From Kribbella pratensis (GTDB taxonomy: Bacteria; Actinomycetota; Actinomycetes; Propionibacteriales; Kribbellaceae): a DNA stretch of 64,000 nt. The notes beneath the pieces are model-generated. The model was given only the letters and a program-made list of their open reading frames with translations. It was not told where the DNA came from and ran no database searches. Below are positions 45,005-56,596 of the stretch, in pieces. The position numbers and the translations under genes were made by a program. Within the stretch, counting starts at the first letter, position 1. Every line of letters starts with the position of its first letter. Where the stretch lies: the NCBI RefSeq assembly GCF_004366075.1, contig NZ_SODU01000003.1, positions 682,001 to 746,000 on the forward strand. Reading direction: 5' to 3'.

Positions 45005-45991
45005 TCAAGGGGTGCGCGACAGGGCGACGGCGAGGCCGATCGTGCCGGCCATCACCGCGAGTTCTAGCACTGCTAGCTGCCGGAACGCCCCCGCGTCGCC
45101 GGTCGCCACCCGCGGGATCGTGCTCTGCCGATGCAGCCGGCCGATGAACACCAGGAGCGCGAACGCGAGCGTCTTCCCGAGCACCAGAACGCCATACCCG
45201 GATGTCGCCCATTGCGTGATCAGCCCCCAGCCGTCCTCGCGACCGCCCAGGTGGATCTCGGCGGTGAGGAGTCCGGTGATGCCCATCGTCACCGCGCAGA
45301 CGAAGGCGAGCGTGCTGAACAGCTCGACGGCCTCGCGAGAGCGGGTGTAGCGCAGTACCGCACCCAGGCCGCCGATCCACGCGGTCGCGGCGACGACGTG
45401 GACGACGAGCGATGCGGTGGCGAGGACGGACCACAGGCTGGTGCGATCGATCGCGCCGTGGCCGGTGAGGAGCGGTCCGATAAGCGCAGCGATCGTGAGT
45501 ACGGCGGCCAGTCGGGCCGTGCGCAACGTCTTGGCGCCGCTCAAGATCAGGGCGAGTACGGCGGTCAGCACGACGGCGACTGCCAGCGCGCGGACCTGAC
45601 TCAGTTGGCCGGCCGCGTTGGCGTGCTCAGCCAGATGGGACAGCGGGATCCCGAGAATCACGGTCGCCGTCGCAATCAGTCCGCCGATGCTCGCCACCGC
45701 CCAGATCCCGGCGGCCGCTGCGGCATCCTGACAGGCGCGGATCGCCTTCTTTCCGAGCTTTCCGTCCTTCGCGGGCAGGAACAGTACGACGGCCAGCACA
45801 GCTCCCCCGGTTGCTACCGCGGCCGCATCCGCGAGAATCCGCAGTACCGGGACCGCCCAGGAAACAGCCAGTCCGGCGCCGAGCAGGCCGTCCGGCGCCC
45901 GCTTCGGCGCACCACCGGCGGCGAACAACGCCGCCACCATCACAACGATGCCGGTAGCAACTATCCCGGCCGGGACGAAAGCACGTTTCAC
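45005..45991 (-). CDS. copD: CopD-family copper-resistance membrane protein
   Basis: 328 aa from GTG 45991, which overlaps the copC stop (GTGA). Eight or nine membrane segments; the C-terminal half holds the CopD domain with HVVAATAWIGGLGAVL, the conserved His that is thought to bind copper, and FSTLAFVCAVTMGITGLL. Works with CopC in moving copper through the membrane. The operon order ycnI-copC-copD is the standard actinobacterial one. Confidence 0.9.
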   Translation of the reverse strand: MKRAFVPAGIVATGIVVMVAALFAAGGAPKRAPDGLLGAGLAVSWAVPVLRILADAAAVATGGAVLAVVLFLPAKDGKLGKKAIRACQDAAAAAGIWAVASIGGLIATATVILGIPLSHLAEHANAAGQLSQVRALAVAVVLTAVLALILSGAKTLRTARLAAVLTIAALIGPLLTGHGAIDRTSLWSVLATASLVVHVVAATAWIGGLGAVLRYTRSREAVELFSTLAFVCAVTMGITGLLTAEIHLGGREDGWGLITQWATSGYGVLVLGKTLAFALLVFIGRLHRQSTIPRVATGDAGAFRQLAVLELAVMAGTIGLAVALSRTP

Positions 45992-46494
45992 GAGGCCGGC
46001 CGGCGGCGGACGATCACCACGGCCAACGCCACGACCACGAGCATCACCAAGCACATCGCGACGATCGTCACCGTGTTGGAGTTGCCCTCGGGCTGCGCCG
46101 GAGCATCGGCCGGTTGGGTGGCCGGATGGCCGGCGTGCGTAACGGTGAAGGCGCCGCTGACCGTGATCGGGTGACCGTCGGACGAGACCACGCGGGCCTC
46201 GACCGTGTACCTGCCGGCCTCGATCATCGCGCCGACCGGCTGGGTGACCGTGTTGTCGACCACCTGGACGGCACCATTCGCGACGTTCGTGCCGCTAGGC
46301 GATTTCACCTGCACCTGCGTCCCGTTGGACCCGACCGGCTCGTTGAAGGTCAGGATGACCTTCGTCGGCGGCGCGGCCATCGACGAACCGTCGGTCGGCG
46401 TCATCGACTCGAGCTTGGCGTGCGCCACTGCCACGCCGGCGGAAGCCACCAGCGTGTACAGCGACGCGACCAGTACTGCGATCAATCGGCGCAC
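45988..46494 (-). CDS. copC: CopC-family copper-binding protein with C-terminal anchor
   Basis: 168 aa. Signal peptide (1-24, ending VAVA) followed directly by HAKLESMTPTDGS, giving the mature N-terminal His that is the copper ligand of CopC; a second ligand region is RVVSSDGHPITVSGAF (Asp-Gly-His). The C-terminus carries a membrane helix (TVTIVAMCLVMLVVVALAVV) and a basic tail, so it is anchored with the domain outside. Starts 2 bp after the ycnI stop. Confidence 0.92.
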   Translation of the reverse strand: MRRLIAVLVASLYTLVASAGVAVAHAKLESMTPTDGSSMAAPPTKVILTFNEPVGSNGTQVQVKSPSGTNVANGAVQVVDNTVTQPVGAMIEAGRYTVEARVVSSDGHPITVSGAFTVTHAGHPATQPADAPAQPEGNSNTVTIVAMCLVMLVVVALAVVIVRRRPAS

Positions 46495-46496
46495 GG

Positions 46497-47180
46497 CTAC
46501 TGCTTCTCCACAACAGCTGCGGCACGACGAGGCCGCAGCCCGAAGGCCAGACCGAGCAGCCCGACCAGCAAACCACCGCCGCCGAGCCAGCGCGCCAACG
46601 TGTCAGAAGAATCCACAGAGGTCGTCGCCGCAACCGGCGTGATCGCCGCCGCCAGCTTCAACGTGGGCGCCGGATGTTCGGCCTCGGCACCGTCCTTGGC
46701 GACATCGGCCCACTTCACCACCTCGCCGTCGCTGTAGGTCTGATCCGCCGGAAAGCTCAAGGCGTCCACGCCCTCGGGCAGCTTCCCGACCGACAGCGAG
46801 AACTCGTCGAAGTCGTTCGGCGGGATCCCGGCCGCGGTCGCGGTCCAGGTGACCGTCGTGATCGCCTTGGTCAGCGTGACGTCACCGACCTTCACCGCGG
46901 CCGGCAGCTTCTCTTCTTTCTTCTCCACCTTCCATCCGTCCTTCACCTGCGCACCCACGTGCGCGAACGGATGGTCCTTGGGCAACGAGACGAGGAGCTT
47001 CGTGGTGCTGGTGTTGTCCGACTCGGTCGGCACGCGGAACACCAGCTTGGCGTACCCGCCGGGCTTGGCGTCCGGCGACGACACCGTGACGTGCGCCGAC
47101 GCCGAGCTCGCGGCGCCGATCACGACGAGCGCGGAGGCCGCGACGATCGCGCCGGCGCGCAGGGCGAATCTCTTGGGCAT
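46497..47180 (-). CDS. ycnI: YcnI-family (DUF1775) copper-associated exported protein
   Basis: 227 aa. Signal peptide ending SSASA then HVTVSSPDAKPGGYAKLVFR, so the mature protein begins with His, the Cu(II) ligand of YcnI. LVFRVPTESDNTSTTKLLVS and GIPPNDFDEFSLSVGKLPEG are conserved family blocks. A C-terminal membrane helix (WLGGGGLLVGLLGLAFGL) anchors it. ATG 47180. First of the ycnI-copC-copD trio. Confidence 0.92.
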   Translation of the reverse strand: MPKRFALRAGAIVAASALVVIGAASSASAHVTVSSPDAKPGGYAKLVFRVPTESDNTSTTKLLVSLPKDHPFAHVGAQVKDGWKVEKKEEKLPAAVKVGDVTLTKAITTVTWTATAAGIPPNDFDEFSLSVGKLPEGVDALSFPADQTYSDGEVVKWADVAKDGAEAEHPAPTLKLAAAITPVAATTSVDSSDTLARWLGGGGLLVGLLGLAFGLRPRRAAAVVEKQ

Positions 47181-47227
47181 GAGTGAACCTTTCAAGGCAT
47201 ACGAGTAGTCCGGCGCGATCGGCCGGC

Positions 47228-47743
47228 TCAGAAAGCAGTTACTCGTACGCCGGGAGGCCCGCGGCCGGAGACGCTCGTGCCGAGCCGGGATCCGCTCGGC
47301 GTCCACGCCGCGAAGAAAACGTGTTCCGCGTCGACCCGGCGTACCGGACGCGACATCGGCAGTTCGGGCAGCAGCCGCGCGAACACCCGCCGTACCCGAT
47401 GGACCCACCGGTGCGCCTGGCCGATCAGGAGGACGCCCGCCAGCAACGCACCCAGGTGGGTCCCCGTCATCATCAGGCTGCTCGCGATCGACATCCCGTG
47501 ATGCATGGTGACCGAGTCCAACGCGACATGCACGAACAACTGCGCCCCGGCCAAGACGAGCCCCGTCAGCAGCAGCTCCCCCGCCAGGTACTCGCCGAGC
47601 AGCCAGCAGACGGCGGCCAACGCCACCAGCGGAGGTACGACGCCCAGCGGCACGCCGCCGCCCCCGACGAGCGCATGACCGACCACCGCCACCGCGACGC
47701 TCAGCGCCGCGACCGCGGACGTCGTCCTGCTCTCGGTCGGCAT
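47228..47743 (-). CDS. Unrecognised four-helix membrane protein upstream of ycnI
   Basis: 171 aa with four predicted membrane helices (AALSVAVAVVGHALVGGGG, VPPLVALAAVCWLLGEYLAG, LTGLVLAGAQLFVHVALDSV, MMTGTHLGALLAGVLLIGQA) and a polar C-terminal tail of about 60 residues. His and Met residues gather in DSVTMHHGMSIASSLMMTGTH, which could bind copper. It lies 47 bp before ycnI on the same strand and is probably part of the copper operon. Not assigned to a named family. Confidence 0.75.
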   Translation of the reverse strand: MPTESRTTSAVAALSVAVAVVGHALVGGGGVPLGVVPPLVALAAVCWLLGEYLAGELLLTGLVLAGAQLFVHVALDSVTMHHGMSIASSLMMTGTHLGALLAGVLLIGQAHRWVHRVRRVFARLLPELPMSRPVRRVDAEHVFFAAWTPSGSRLGTSVSGRGPPGVRVTAF

Positions 47744-47795
47744 GTGTATCCCCTCGCTCCAGTCACTCTACGGACCGGGGCGCCGCCTGGTTCCC

Positions 47796-48659
47796 TCAGT
47801 GCTGCGACGTGAACCGCAGTACGGCGTCGCGGAACGCGTCCGGCTCCTCGACGTGACCGAAGTGACCGCTCTCCTTCAGCACCACGAGCTCGGCGCCGGG
47901 GATCCCGTCGGCCAGCTCACGGGCCGAGTTCTCCGGGCAGATGAAGTCCGCGGTCCCGACGAGCACCAGCGTCGGTACGGTGATCTCACCGAGCCGTCCG
48001 CGGATGTCCCAGAGCGTGTCCTGCCGGTTCGGGTCGACGGTGAGGTCGACCGTCTGCTTCCACTCCCCGATCCGCGGGTCGATCGCCTCGAAGTCGTTGA
48101 AGTACACGGGCAGCAGCCGCTCGAGCGCGTCGAGCTCGGCCTCGCGACCGACCGGCTGCTCCTGCCACGCCGCGAGCACCTGCGCCGCGATCGGATCGCC
48201 GGCCGGCCGCGCCGCGACGTACGCCTCGAGATTCTTGAACGCCTGCGCCCCGAGCTCCGGGCCGTTGTAGGCCATCGAGTCATAGGCGATCACGCCGCGC
48301 AGCCGCTCGGGGTGGTCGAGCGCGGTCTGCAACGCGACGAAGCCGCCGTGCGAGTGACCGAGCAGGAAGACCGGCTCGGCGCCGAGATGTCGAGCAAGCT
48401 GCTCGACGAAGGACGCGTATCTCTCCATCGAGTAGTCGCCGTCCGGGAGCAGGTCCGAGTTCCCGGTACCGACCGGTTCGACGTACACCATCGTCAGGTG
48501 CTGCTCGAGGTCCGGCATCCGCAGGTACGGCCAGTGCACCCCCGGTCCACCCGGATGCGCGATACACACCGGCCCACTGCCGTACATGTGGTAGCTGACC
48601 CGGACACCGTCGAGCATGACTTGAGGCACGGAAAAAGTGTGCCGTAGTCGTGCAACCAT
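47796..48659 (-). CDS. Alpha/beta hydrolase (proline-iminopeptidase-like)
   Basis: 287 aa. Oxyanion-loop motif HPGGPGVHW, nucleophile elbow LLGHSHGG with the catalytic Ser, a lid of about 90 residues, Asp in VGTADFICPE and His in ESGHFGHVEEP form a full triad. The HPGGPG sequence is typical of the prolyl aminopeptidase branch, though many such proteins hydrolyse other small esters or amides. GTG/ATG choice near the N-terminus is uncertain (VPQVMLDGVRVSYHM may be the start). Confidence 0.88.
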   Translation of the reverse strand: MVARLRHTFSVPQVMLDGVRVSYHMYGSGPVCIAHPGGPGVHWPYLRMPDLEQHLTMVYVEPVGTGNSDLLPDGDYSMERYASFVEQLARHLGAEPVFLLGHSHGGFVALQTALDHPERLRGVIAYDSMAYNGPELGAQAFKNLEAYVAARPAGDPIAAQVLAAWQEQPVGREAELDALERLLPVYFNDFEAIDPRIGEWKQTVDLTVDPNRQDTLWDIRGRLGEITVPTLVLVGTADFICPENSARELADGIPGAELVVLKESGHFGHVEEPDAFRDAVLRFTSQH

Positions 48660-48707
48660 TCATGCGGCCCACCACGTTTGACTCGGCATGACTGGGGAGC
48701 GCCGCGC

Positions 48708-49229
48708 GTGAGAGCGGAGACGGAGCAGGACTACGTCGAGTTCGTGACGCATCATGCCAACTCTCTGTGCCGGACCGCTTACCTTCTGTGCGGCGATTGG
48801 CGGCGGGCGGAGGACGCGACCCAGGAGGCCCTGATCCGGCTGTACCGGGTCTGGGGCCGGATCCAGCGCAAGGGCGCGGTCGGTGCGTACGCGCGGAAGG
48901 TCGTGGTCTCCACCACCCTCGACGCGCTGCGCCGCAAGTCCAGCCAGGAGGTCGTCGGCGGCGACGAGTACTTCGCCAACGAGGCCGACGCCGACGCGTT
49001 GGGCGTCGTCGAGAACCGGATGGTGATCACCAAGGCCCTCGCCGAGCTACCGCCCCGGCAGCGAGCGTGCGTCGTACTGCGGTATTTCGACGAACTCTCC
49101 GTCGACGAGACCGCGATCGCCCTCGACTGCCGACCCGGAACCGTGAAGAGCCAGACGTTGCGCGCCCTGGAGAAGCTGCGCGCCCATCCGTCCCTGGCCG
49201 AACTCTCCGACCTGGTGGGGATGAAATGA
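48708..49229 (+). CDS. ECF sigma factor, SigE/SACE-type (cytoplasmic-sensor-lacking)
   Basis: 173 aa from GTG 48708 with GGGGAG at about 8 bases; an upstream TTG in frame has no ribosome site. Region 2 about 10-75 (DYVEFVTHHANSLCRTAYLL, then DATQEALIRLYRVW) and region 4 about 110-165 (LPPRQRACVVLRYFDELSVD, GTVKSQTLRALEKL). The FVTHHANSLCRTAYLLCGDW start is that of the actinobacterial 'SigE family' ECF group. The next gene overlaps by ATGA and encodes a membrane protein, its probable regulator. Confidence 0.92.
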   Translation: MRAETEQDYVEFVTHHANSLCRTAYLLCGDWRRAEDATQEALIRLYRVWGRIQRKGAVGAYARKVVVSTTLDALRRKSSQEVVGGDEYFANEADADALGVVENRMVITKALAELPPRQRACVVLRYFDELSVDETAIALDCRPGTVKSQTLRALEKLRAHPSLAELSDLVGMK

Positions 49230-49999
49230 CGGGCGAACTGAAGACCTTGATGGACCAGGCCACCGACCGCGGTACGTCGTTCGCACCCGACGTGACCGAA
49301 CTGGTCGCGGCCGGTCGGCACCGGACCCGGCGCCGTCGCGCGATGCTGGGCGCAGCCACGGTCGTCGGCACCGCGACTGCTGTGGTCGCCGTACTGCTGG
49401 TGGGCCGGATCGGAGACCCCCGGACGAAGCCGCAGCCGGCGACCGTCTCCCAGCCGGCTGCGATCACCGACCTGTGCGCGAGGTCCGACGACTTCTTCCG
49501 GACCGCGAACGACGACGCCTGGCGACGGCAGGTGGTCGCCAACTGGACCGACAAGGTCGTCGAGGTGAGCGATGCCGACGGCGCGATGACGGTCCGCCGG
49601 TCGCCCGACGGATCGCAGTACGCGTACTGCGTGGCGGGGGTGCCGATCCAGAAGCAACCGCTGGGCGGGTTCGGCGCGACGCTGCTGAACGTCGGCATCG
49701 TCACCCGCGAGTACCAGATCCAGCGCTACTGGAGCATGGGGTGCGGCAACGAGCCGGTGGAGAGGGATTACCGGCAGACCAGTTGCACGGGTGTGCGGTA
49801 CAGCTACGCGGGCCGGGTGCCGGAGGGAGTCACCCGGATCGCGTTCACCGGCCTCGGGCAGCAAGGCGACGCCACCGTCAAGGACGGGTACTGGGTGCAC
49901 CGCGTCTACACGGACGACATCAGGAAGGGGAACACCGACCCGATCTACATCACGATGTACAACGACTCCGGACAGGCGGTGTTCAAGGAGCGGTACTGA
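49226..49999 (+). CDS. Membrane-anchored protein coupled to the ECF sigma gene
   Basis: 257 aa. Short cytoplasmic N-terminus (about 1-38, LKTLMDQATDRGTSFAPDVT), a basic RTRRRR stop-transfer, one membrane helix (AAATVVGTATAVVAVLLVG region, 42-62) and an extracytoplasmic domain of about 190 residues with four Cys. ATGA overlap with the sigma gene suggests an anti-sigma-like role, but no zinc-binding (ZAS) HxxxCxxC motif is seen. The outer domain has no family I recognise. Confidence 0.8.
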   Translation: MTGELKTLMDQATDRGTSFAPDVTELVAAGRHRTRRRRAMLGAATVVGTATAVVAVLLVGRIGDPRTKPQPATVSQPAAITDLCARSDDFFRTANDDAWRRQVVANWTDKVVEVSDADGAMTVRRSPDGSQYAYCVAGVPIQKQPLGGFGATLLNVGIVTREYQIQRYWSMGCGNEPVERDYRQTSCTGVRYSYAGRVPEGVTRIAFTGLGQQGDATVKDGYWVHRVYTDDIRKGNTDPIYITMYNDSGQAVFKERY

Positions 50000-50019
50000 C
50001 GTCCTGCGATGATGTGCGG

Positions 50020-50856
50020 ATGGACGTAGCTGTGCTGGAGATCGGGGGAAGCCACGTCACGGCGGCCGTGGTGGCGCCCGGCACGTGGGACGTGACCGAG
50101 GTGGACCGGGCGAAGCTCGAGTCGCAGCAGGCGGCCGAGGTGGTGGTCGAGCAGCTCGCGGAGACGGCCCGGAAGTTGCCGCTGGCAAACGGTCTGGCGG
50201 TTGCGCTGCCCGGTCCGTTCGACTTCGCCACCGGGGTCGCGTGGTACCGCGGGCAGGGCAAGTTCGACCAGCTGTACGGGTTCAACCTCGGCGCCGCGCT
50301 GAGCGGCGAACTCGGGATCGAGCGGTTGCTGTTCATGAACGACGCGGAGGCGTTCGCGGTCGGCGAGTGGACCGCGGGCGAGGTCCGCGGCGTCGAACGC
50401 TGCGTCGGCGTCACGATCGGCACCGGCATCGGTACGGCGTTCCTCGCCGACGGCCGCGTGGTCCGCGAGGGCGACTGCGTCCCGCCGGGCGGTGAGCTCT
50501 ACAAGACGACGTACGCCGGGAAGCCCCTGGAGGACTCGATCTCCGCGCGCGCGATCCTCCGCAGGTACGCCGAGAGCACCGGAACCGAAGCCCCCGGCGT
50601 CAAGGAGATCGCCGACCAGGCCCGCACCGGCGACACCGCCGCGCAGGAGGTCCTGACAGCCTGCTTCACCGACCTGGCCGCCGCCCTGAAGCCCTGGCTG
50701 GACCGCTTCGGCGTAACAAGAACCGTTCTCGGCGGCTCGATCTCAGGAGCCTTCGACCTGGTCGAATCGGTCCTCGACTTCCCCGCCTCCGCCACGCGCG
50801 ACACCGAGCACTCGGCCCTCGTCGGGGCGGCCGCCCACTACCTGCGGAGCGAATGA
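50020..50856 (+). CDS. ROK-family sugar kinase
   Basis: 278 aa from ATG 50020. N-terminal phosphate motif VAVLEIGGSHVTAA (the usual DIGGT is EIGGS here), LAVALPGPFDFATGVAWYRG, the catalytic Asp in LFMNDAEAFAVGEW, and VGVTIGTGIGTAF adenosine-phosphate loop. The zinc-binding CxCGxxGC segment of classical ROK kinases is absent (CVPPGGELYKT), as in other short actinobacterial members. Probably phosphorylates glucose or another hexose. Confidence 0.87.
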   Translation: MDVAVLEIGGSHVTAAVVAPGTWDVTEVDRAKLESQQAAEVVVEQLAETARKLPLANGLAVALPGPFDFATGVAWYRGQGKFDQLYGFNLGAALSGELGIERLLFMNDAEAFAVGEWTAGEVRGVERCVGVTIGTGIGTAFLADGRVVREGDCVPPGGELYKTTYAGKPLEDSISARAILRRYAESTGTEAPGVKEIADQARTGDTAAQEVLTACFTDLAAALKPWLDRFGVTRTVLGGSISGAFDLVESVLDFPASATRDTEHSALVGAAAHYLRSE

Positions 50857-50863
50857 CGGATCG

Positions 50864-50939
50864 CCAGGCCATCACAATCGCCCGAATCCGGCGACGCCCC
50901 GCGGGCGACCGCTCCAACGCCGCAATTGTGATGGCCTGG
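50864..50939. repeat. 76-bp inverted-repeat element, copy 1
   Basis: Ends are perfect 15-bp inverted copies: CCAGGCCATCACAAT at 50864-50878 and ATTGTGATGGCCTGG at 50925-50939, enclosing 46 bp of GC-rich DNA. It lies 8 bp after the ROK kinase stop. A second element with the same ends is at 60236-60310. Both could fold into a hairpin; the inside sequences differ. Confidence 0.85.
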
Positions 50940-50979
50940 GCGTCCGCCTGTTGTCGGTGGACGCCGCTAGGTTGACGCC

Positions 50980-51660
50980 ATGCCACCCCGGAAACCCGCC
51001 GCGATCGCAGCGCCACGACTACGCGCCGAGCTCGAGTCCACCCTGCCCGACGAGATCGAGGACGAGGAGCGGTTGCTCGATCTGGGGCTGGAGGACGTGG
51101 ATCTGAGTGATCTGGAGGCCGAGCACCTCGAGATCAGCGGTTGCCGGTTCACGCGGAGCAAGCTGGCCGGATCCGATCTGGAGAAGCTGATCCTGGTCGA
51201 CACGGAGCTCACCCAGTGCGACCTGGCGAACTCCCGCTGGTCCGACGCGGCCCTCACCCGGGTCGCGATCACCGGCTCCCGGATGATCGGGTTCGCCGGA
51301 CCGGGCGCGAACCTCCAGCACGTGACGATCCAGGACACCGTGCTCGACTTCGCGTCGTTCCGGTTCGCGAAGTTCTTCAAGGTCGAGCTCACCGACTGCC
51401 GCCTGCAGAGCGCCGACTTCGTCTCCGCCGACCTGACGGGCGCCCTGTTCCGGCGCTGCGACCTGTCCGGCGTGGAGTTCTCCCAGGTCAAGGCGGCCAA
51501 AGCGGTGTTCGTGGACTGCACCTGGGACGGCGCCAAGGGCCTCGCCTCGCTGTCCGGCGCGACAGTTGCAGCCTCCTCCCCGATCGACACTCTGGCATTC
51601 ACCAGCGCGGTCACCGTCGCGAGCGGCATCACCCTGGCGCATCCCGACGACCTCGAGTAG
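50980..51660 (+). CDS. Pentapeptide-repeat-type beta-helix protein
   Basis: 226 aa. After an acidic N-terminal helix (ELESTLPDEIEDEERLLDLG) the sequence runs in five-residue A(D/N)LxX-type turns: LEDVDLSDLEAEHLEISGCR, KLAGSDLEKLILVDTELTQC, ADFVSADLTGALFRRCDLSG. This predicts a right-handed quadrilateral beta-helix. Such proteins can mimic DNA (gyrase protection) but most have unknown functions. No neighbours suggest a role. Confidence 0.88.
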   Translation: MPPRKPAAIAAPRLRAELESTLPDEIEDEERLLDLGLEDVDLSDLEAEHLEISGCRFTRSKLAGSDLEKLILVDTELTQCDLANSRWSDAALTRVAITGSRMIGFAGPGANLQHVTIQDTVLDFASFRFAKFFKVELTDCRLQSADFVSADLTGALFRRCDLSGVEFSQVKAAKAVFVDCTWDGAKGLASLSGATVAASSPIDTLAFTSAVTVASGITLAHPDDLE

Positions 51661-51709
51661 GTCCTGGGCGTGATCCGGCCCACGTAGGAGTACGACGTAC
51701 GCCGGATAA

Positions 51710-53935
<2,226 letters not shown>

Positions 53936-54010
53936 CCACCACACCGCACAACCGCCAGGGCGAGCCGACCAACTTCGACCCCAGACCTCGCGTCGGCTCA
54001 TCTCTCTCCC

Positions 54011-54042
54011 AGCTCCCGGTGCCCGCCAGGGCGCCGGGAGCT
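54011..54042 (+). terminator. Terminator downstream of icd
   Basis: AGCTCCCGGTGCCC (54011-54024) pairs with GGGCGCCGGGAGCT (54029-54042) over 14 bp, one of them U-G, around the loop GCCA, followed by GCTTGTTCT. It is 75 bp past the icd stop and before proS. Confidence 0.85.
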
Positions 54043-54101
54043 GCTTGTTCTGCTGAGGAAATGCGTGGCCGCCACCGGATCGCGTTCCTACACTGGCGGG
54101 C

Positions 54102-55514
54102 ATGACAGCTTCCCGATCCGTGCTTGCCGCGCAGGCAACGGACTTTCCGCGATGGTTCCAGGATGTGATTGCCAAGGCCGAGCTCGCTGACAACGGGCCG
54201 GTGCGGGGGACCATGGTGGTGCGACCGTACGGTTACGGGATCTGGGAACTGTTGCAGGAGGCAATGAATCGCCGGATCAAGGCGACCGGGGCGCAGAACG
54301 CGTACTTTCCGTTGCTGATTCCGGAGAGCTACCTGCAGCGCGAGGCCGAGCACGTCGAGGGCTTCAGCCCGGAGCTCGCGGTCGTGACGCATGCCGGCGG
54401 CAAACAACTCGAGGAGCCCGCCATCATCCGGCCGACCTCGGAAACCGTTGTCGGCGAATATCTGGCCAAGTGGATCCAGAGCTACCGGGACCTCCCGCTG
54501 CTACTGAACCAATGGGCGAACGTCGTCCGCTGGGAGCTGCGCCCGCGCCTGTTCCTGCGCACCACCGAATTTCTTTGGCAGGAAGGGCATACCGCGCACG
54601 CCTCCGTCGAGGACGCCCGCGCCTTCGCGACGAAGATCCTGTACGACGTCTACCGCGAGGTCATGGTCGACGTGCTGGCGATCCCGGTCGTCGTCGGCCG
54701 CAAGACGCGGCGGGAACGGTTCGCAGGCGCTGTGAACACGATGACGCTCGAAGCGATGACGGGTGACGGCAAGGCCCTGCAGATGGGTACGTCGCACGAA
54801 CTCGGGCAGAACTTCGCGCAGGCGTTCGGCATCGGATACCTGTCGAGCGAGGGACGGCGTGAGCTCGCGTGGACCACCTCCTGGGGCAGCAGTACCCGGA
54901 TGGTCGGCGGCCTGATCATGGTGCACGGCGACGACGCGGGCCTCCGGGTCCCGCCTGCAGTCGCTCCGGTGCAGGTCGTCGTACTCGCCGTCAAGGATGA
55001 GGCGATCGCGGCGGCCCGCGGTATCGCCGACGAGCTGACAGCGGCCGGACTGCGCGTCACCGTCGACGACCGCGCCGACCAGCCGTTCGGGCGACGCGCG
55101 GTGAACTGGGAGCTCAAGGGCGTCCCGATCCGCATCGAGGTCGGCCCCCGCGACCTCGCCGCCGGCAACGCCACCGTCGTACGACGACTGCGCGACTCCG
55201 CCAAGGCCGCCGTCAGCCTGACCGAACTCACGGCCCACGTCGTCGCCGCGATCGAAGCGGACCAGGCTTACCTGCTGGCCGATGCAACCGCCAGGCAGAC
55301 CGCCCGCATCACCGCCGCCTCCACCATCGACGAGGCAATCGAGGCTGCCGCGTCCGGCTGGGCGCGCATCCCGTACGACGCCGTGGGCGAGCAGGGCGAG
55401 GACCGCCTGGCCGAATCGGGCATCACCGTCCGCTGCCTGCAACGCTCGGACGGCTCGCTGCCGCTGAACGACGACGAGCCGGACCTGGTCGCCTACGTGG
55501 CCCGCTCGTACTAG
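54102..55514 (+). CDS. proS: Prolyl-tRNA synthetase (archaeal/eukaryote-like type)
   Basis: 470 aa class II synthetase charging tRNA-Pro. Motif 2 [20 protein letters not shown] with QEGHTAH following, RPTSET, motif 3 in [15 protein letters not shown], anticodon domain about 285-380 and a C-terminal domain ending in Tyr, as in the short ProS type. The insertion editing domain of the common bacterial form is missing, so Ala-tRNA-Pro must be cleared in trans. Last 4 bp overlap the convergent regulator. Confidence 0.95.
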   Translation: MTASRSVLAAQATDFPRWFQDVIAKAELADNGPVRGTMVVRPYGYGIWELLQEAMNRRIKATGAQNAYFPLLIPESYLQREAEHVEGFSPELAVVTHAGGKQLEEPAIIRPTSETVVGEYLAKWIQSYRDLPLLLNQWANVVRWELRPRLFLRTTEFLWQEGHTAHASVEDARAFATKILYDVYREVMVDVLAIPVVVGRKTRRERFAGAVNTMTLEAMTGDGKALQMGTSHELGQNFAQAFGIGYLSSEGRRELAWTTSWGSSTRMVGGLIMVHGDDAGLRVPPAVAPVQVVVLAVKDEAIAAARGIADELTAAGLRVTVDDRADQPFGRRAVNWELKGVPIRIEVGPRDLAAGNATVVRRLRDSAKAAVSLTELTAHVVAAIEADQAYLLADATARQTARITAASTIDEAIEAAASGWARIPYDAVGEQGEDRLAESGITVRCLQRSDGSLPLNDDEPDLVAYVARSY

Positions 55515-56494
55515 CGGGCCAGGTACCTGCGGACGTCGTCGGCCACCTGGGAGCGGTAGCGGAAACCGTATTTGCGGAGGATCGCGCTGAGGTGGGTCTT
55601 GACGGTGTTGAGGCTGACGCCGAGCTCAGCCGCCAGCTGGTCGTTGTCGAGACCGTCGGTCAGCAGGACGGCGACGGCCTGCTGGGCCTTCGTCAGACTG
55701 CTGAACCGGCGCTCGGGGCCCTCGTCGGTCTCCATCAGCATCTCGATCAGCTCGGACTGGATGTGCTCGGCGGCGTCGACGATCCGCCCCAGGTGCCTGT
55801 GGACGGCGGTGCCCACGTCCGGCTCGGCCAGCGCCTCGGCCGCGATCTCCCGGATCGATGCGACCCGGTGCGTCAGGTACTCCATCACGTGGTCGGACGT
55901 CAGCAGGTTCGGGCCGACGTCGCCCGCGGGCAGCCGGCGCAACGACTCCCGGTCCTCCCCCTCACGGGTCAGTACCCGCTCGACCACCTCGCACAGCCAC
56001 TCGAACGCCCGCACCGCGTTGTCGTCGTACGACCCGCGCTCGTAGCTCTGCATCGAGAGCATCCCGAACAGCTGATCGGGCCCGTCCTTGGTGGGCCGGA
56101 AGATCGGCACCGTCACCGCGTCCTCTGACCGTCGCTTCAGGTCCCCCACCGGTACGCCGGCGTGCAGCGTGGAACCGTTGTCGTAGGCGAACCGGTAGGT
56201 GTGCCGGTTCTTGATCAGCCAGGCCGTCTGCCCGTTCGGCCCGAAGATGTGGGTGTCCGGGTTCACGTACTCTCCATCGTCGTACCCGTACGGGTAGCGC
56301 ACCCGGCTGCTGCCTTGCAGGAACCCGACGTAGAAGGCGTCGACGCGCGCGATCTTCCCGGCCACCACCCGGACGTAGTCGTACAGGCTGTAATGGTCGG
56401 ACCGGAACAACGCCTCGATCTTGTGGTATGCCTCGCGCAGGATGATCGCGGTCTCCGCGTCAATCCTCAGCGGGGCGACCTTGTCTGCCTCCAC
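55511..56494 (-). CDS. GAF-type sensor plus LuxR HTH regulator
   Basis: 327 aa from GTG 56494 (GGGGAG 8 bases ahead); GTG 56512 is an alternative. N-terminal region about 15-165 reads like a GAF domain (EALFRSDHYSLYDYVRVVAG, FYVGFLQGSSRVRYPYGYDD, SEDAVTVPIF, GMLSMQSYE). C-terminal LuxR HTH at about 265-325 (SLTKAQQAVAVLLTDGLDND, LGVSLNTVKTHLSAILRKYG). No receiver domain, so it senses a small molecule or redox state directly. The targets are not clear. Confidence 0.87.
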   Translation of the reverse strand: MEADKVAPLRIDAETAIILREAYHKIEALFRSDHYSLYDYVRVVAGKIARVDAFYVGFLQGSSRVRYPYGYDDGEYVNPDTHIFGPNGQTAWLIKNRHTYRFAYDNGSTLHAGVPVGDLKRRSEDAVTVPIFRPTKDGPDQLFGMLSMQSYERGSYDDNAVRAFEWLCEVVERVLTREGEDRESLRRLPAGDVGPNLLTSDHVMEYLTHRVASIREIAAEALAEPDVGTAVHRHLGRIVDAAEHIQSELIEMLMETDEGPERRFSSLTKAQQAVAVLLTDGLDNDQLAAELGVSLNTVKTHLSAILRKYGFRYRSQVADDVRRYLAR

Positions 56495-56596
56495 AACGTC
56501 GGCTCCCCACACACACCTCTGCTGTATCGATCCCTCGACTATCGCGCTGTACCAGCGACTTGCCAAGTGATGCAGTGGAACATGTGGTGAAAAGCC

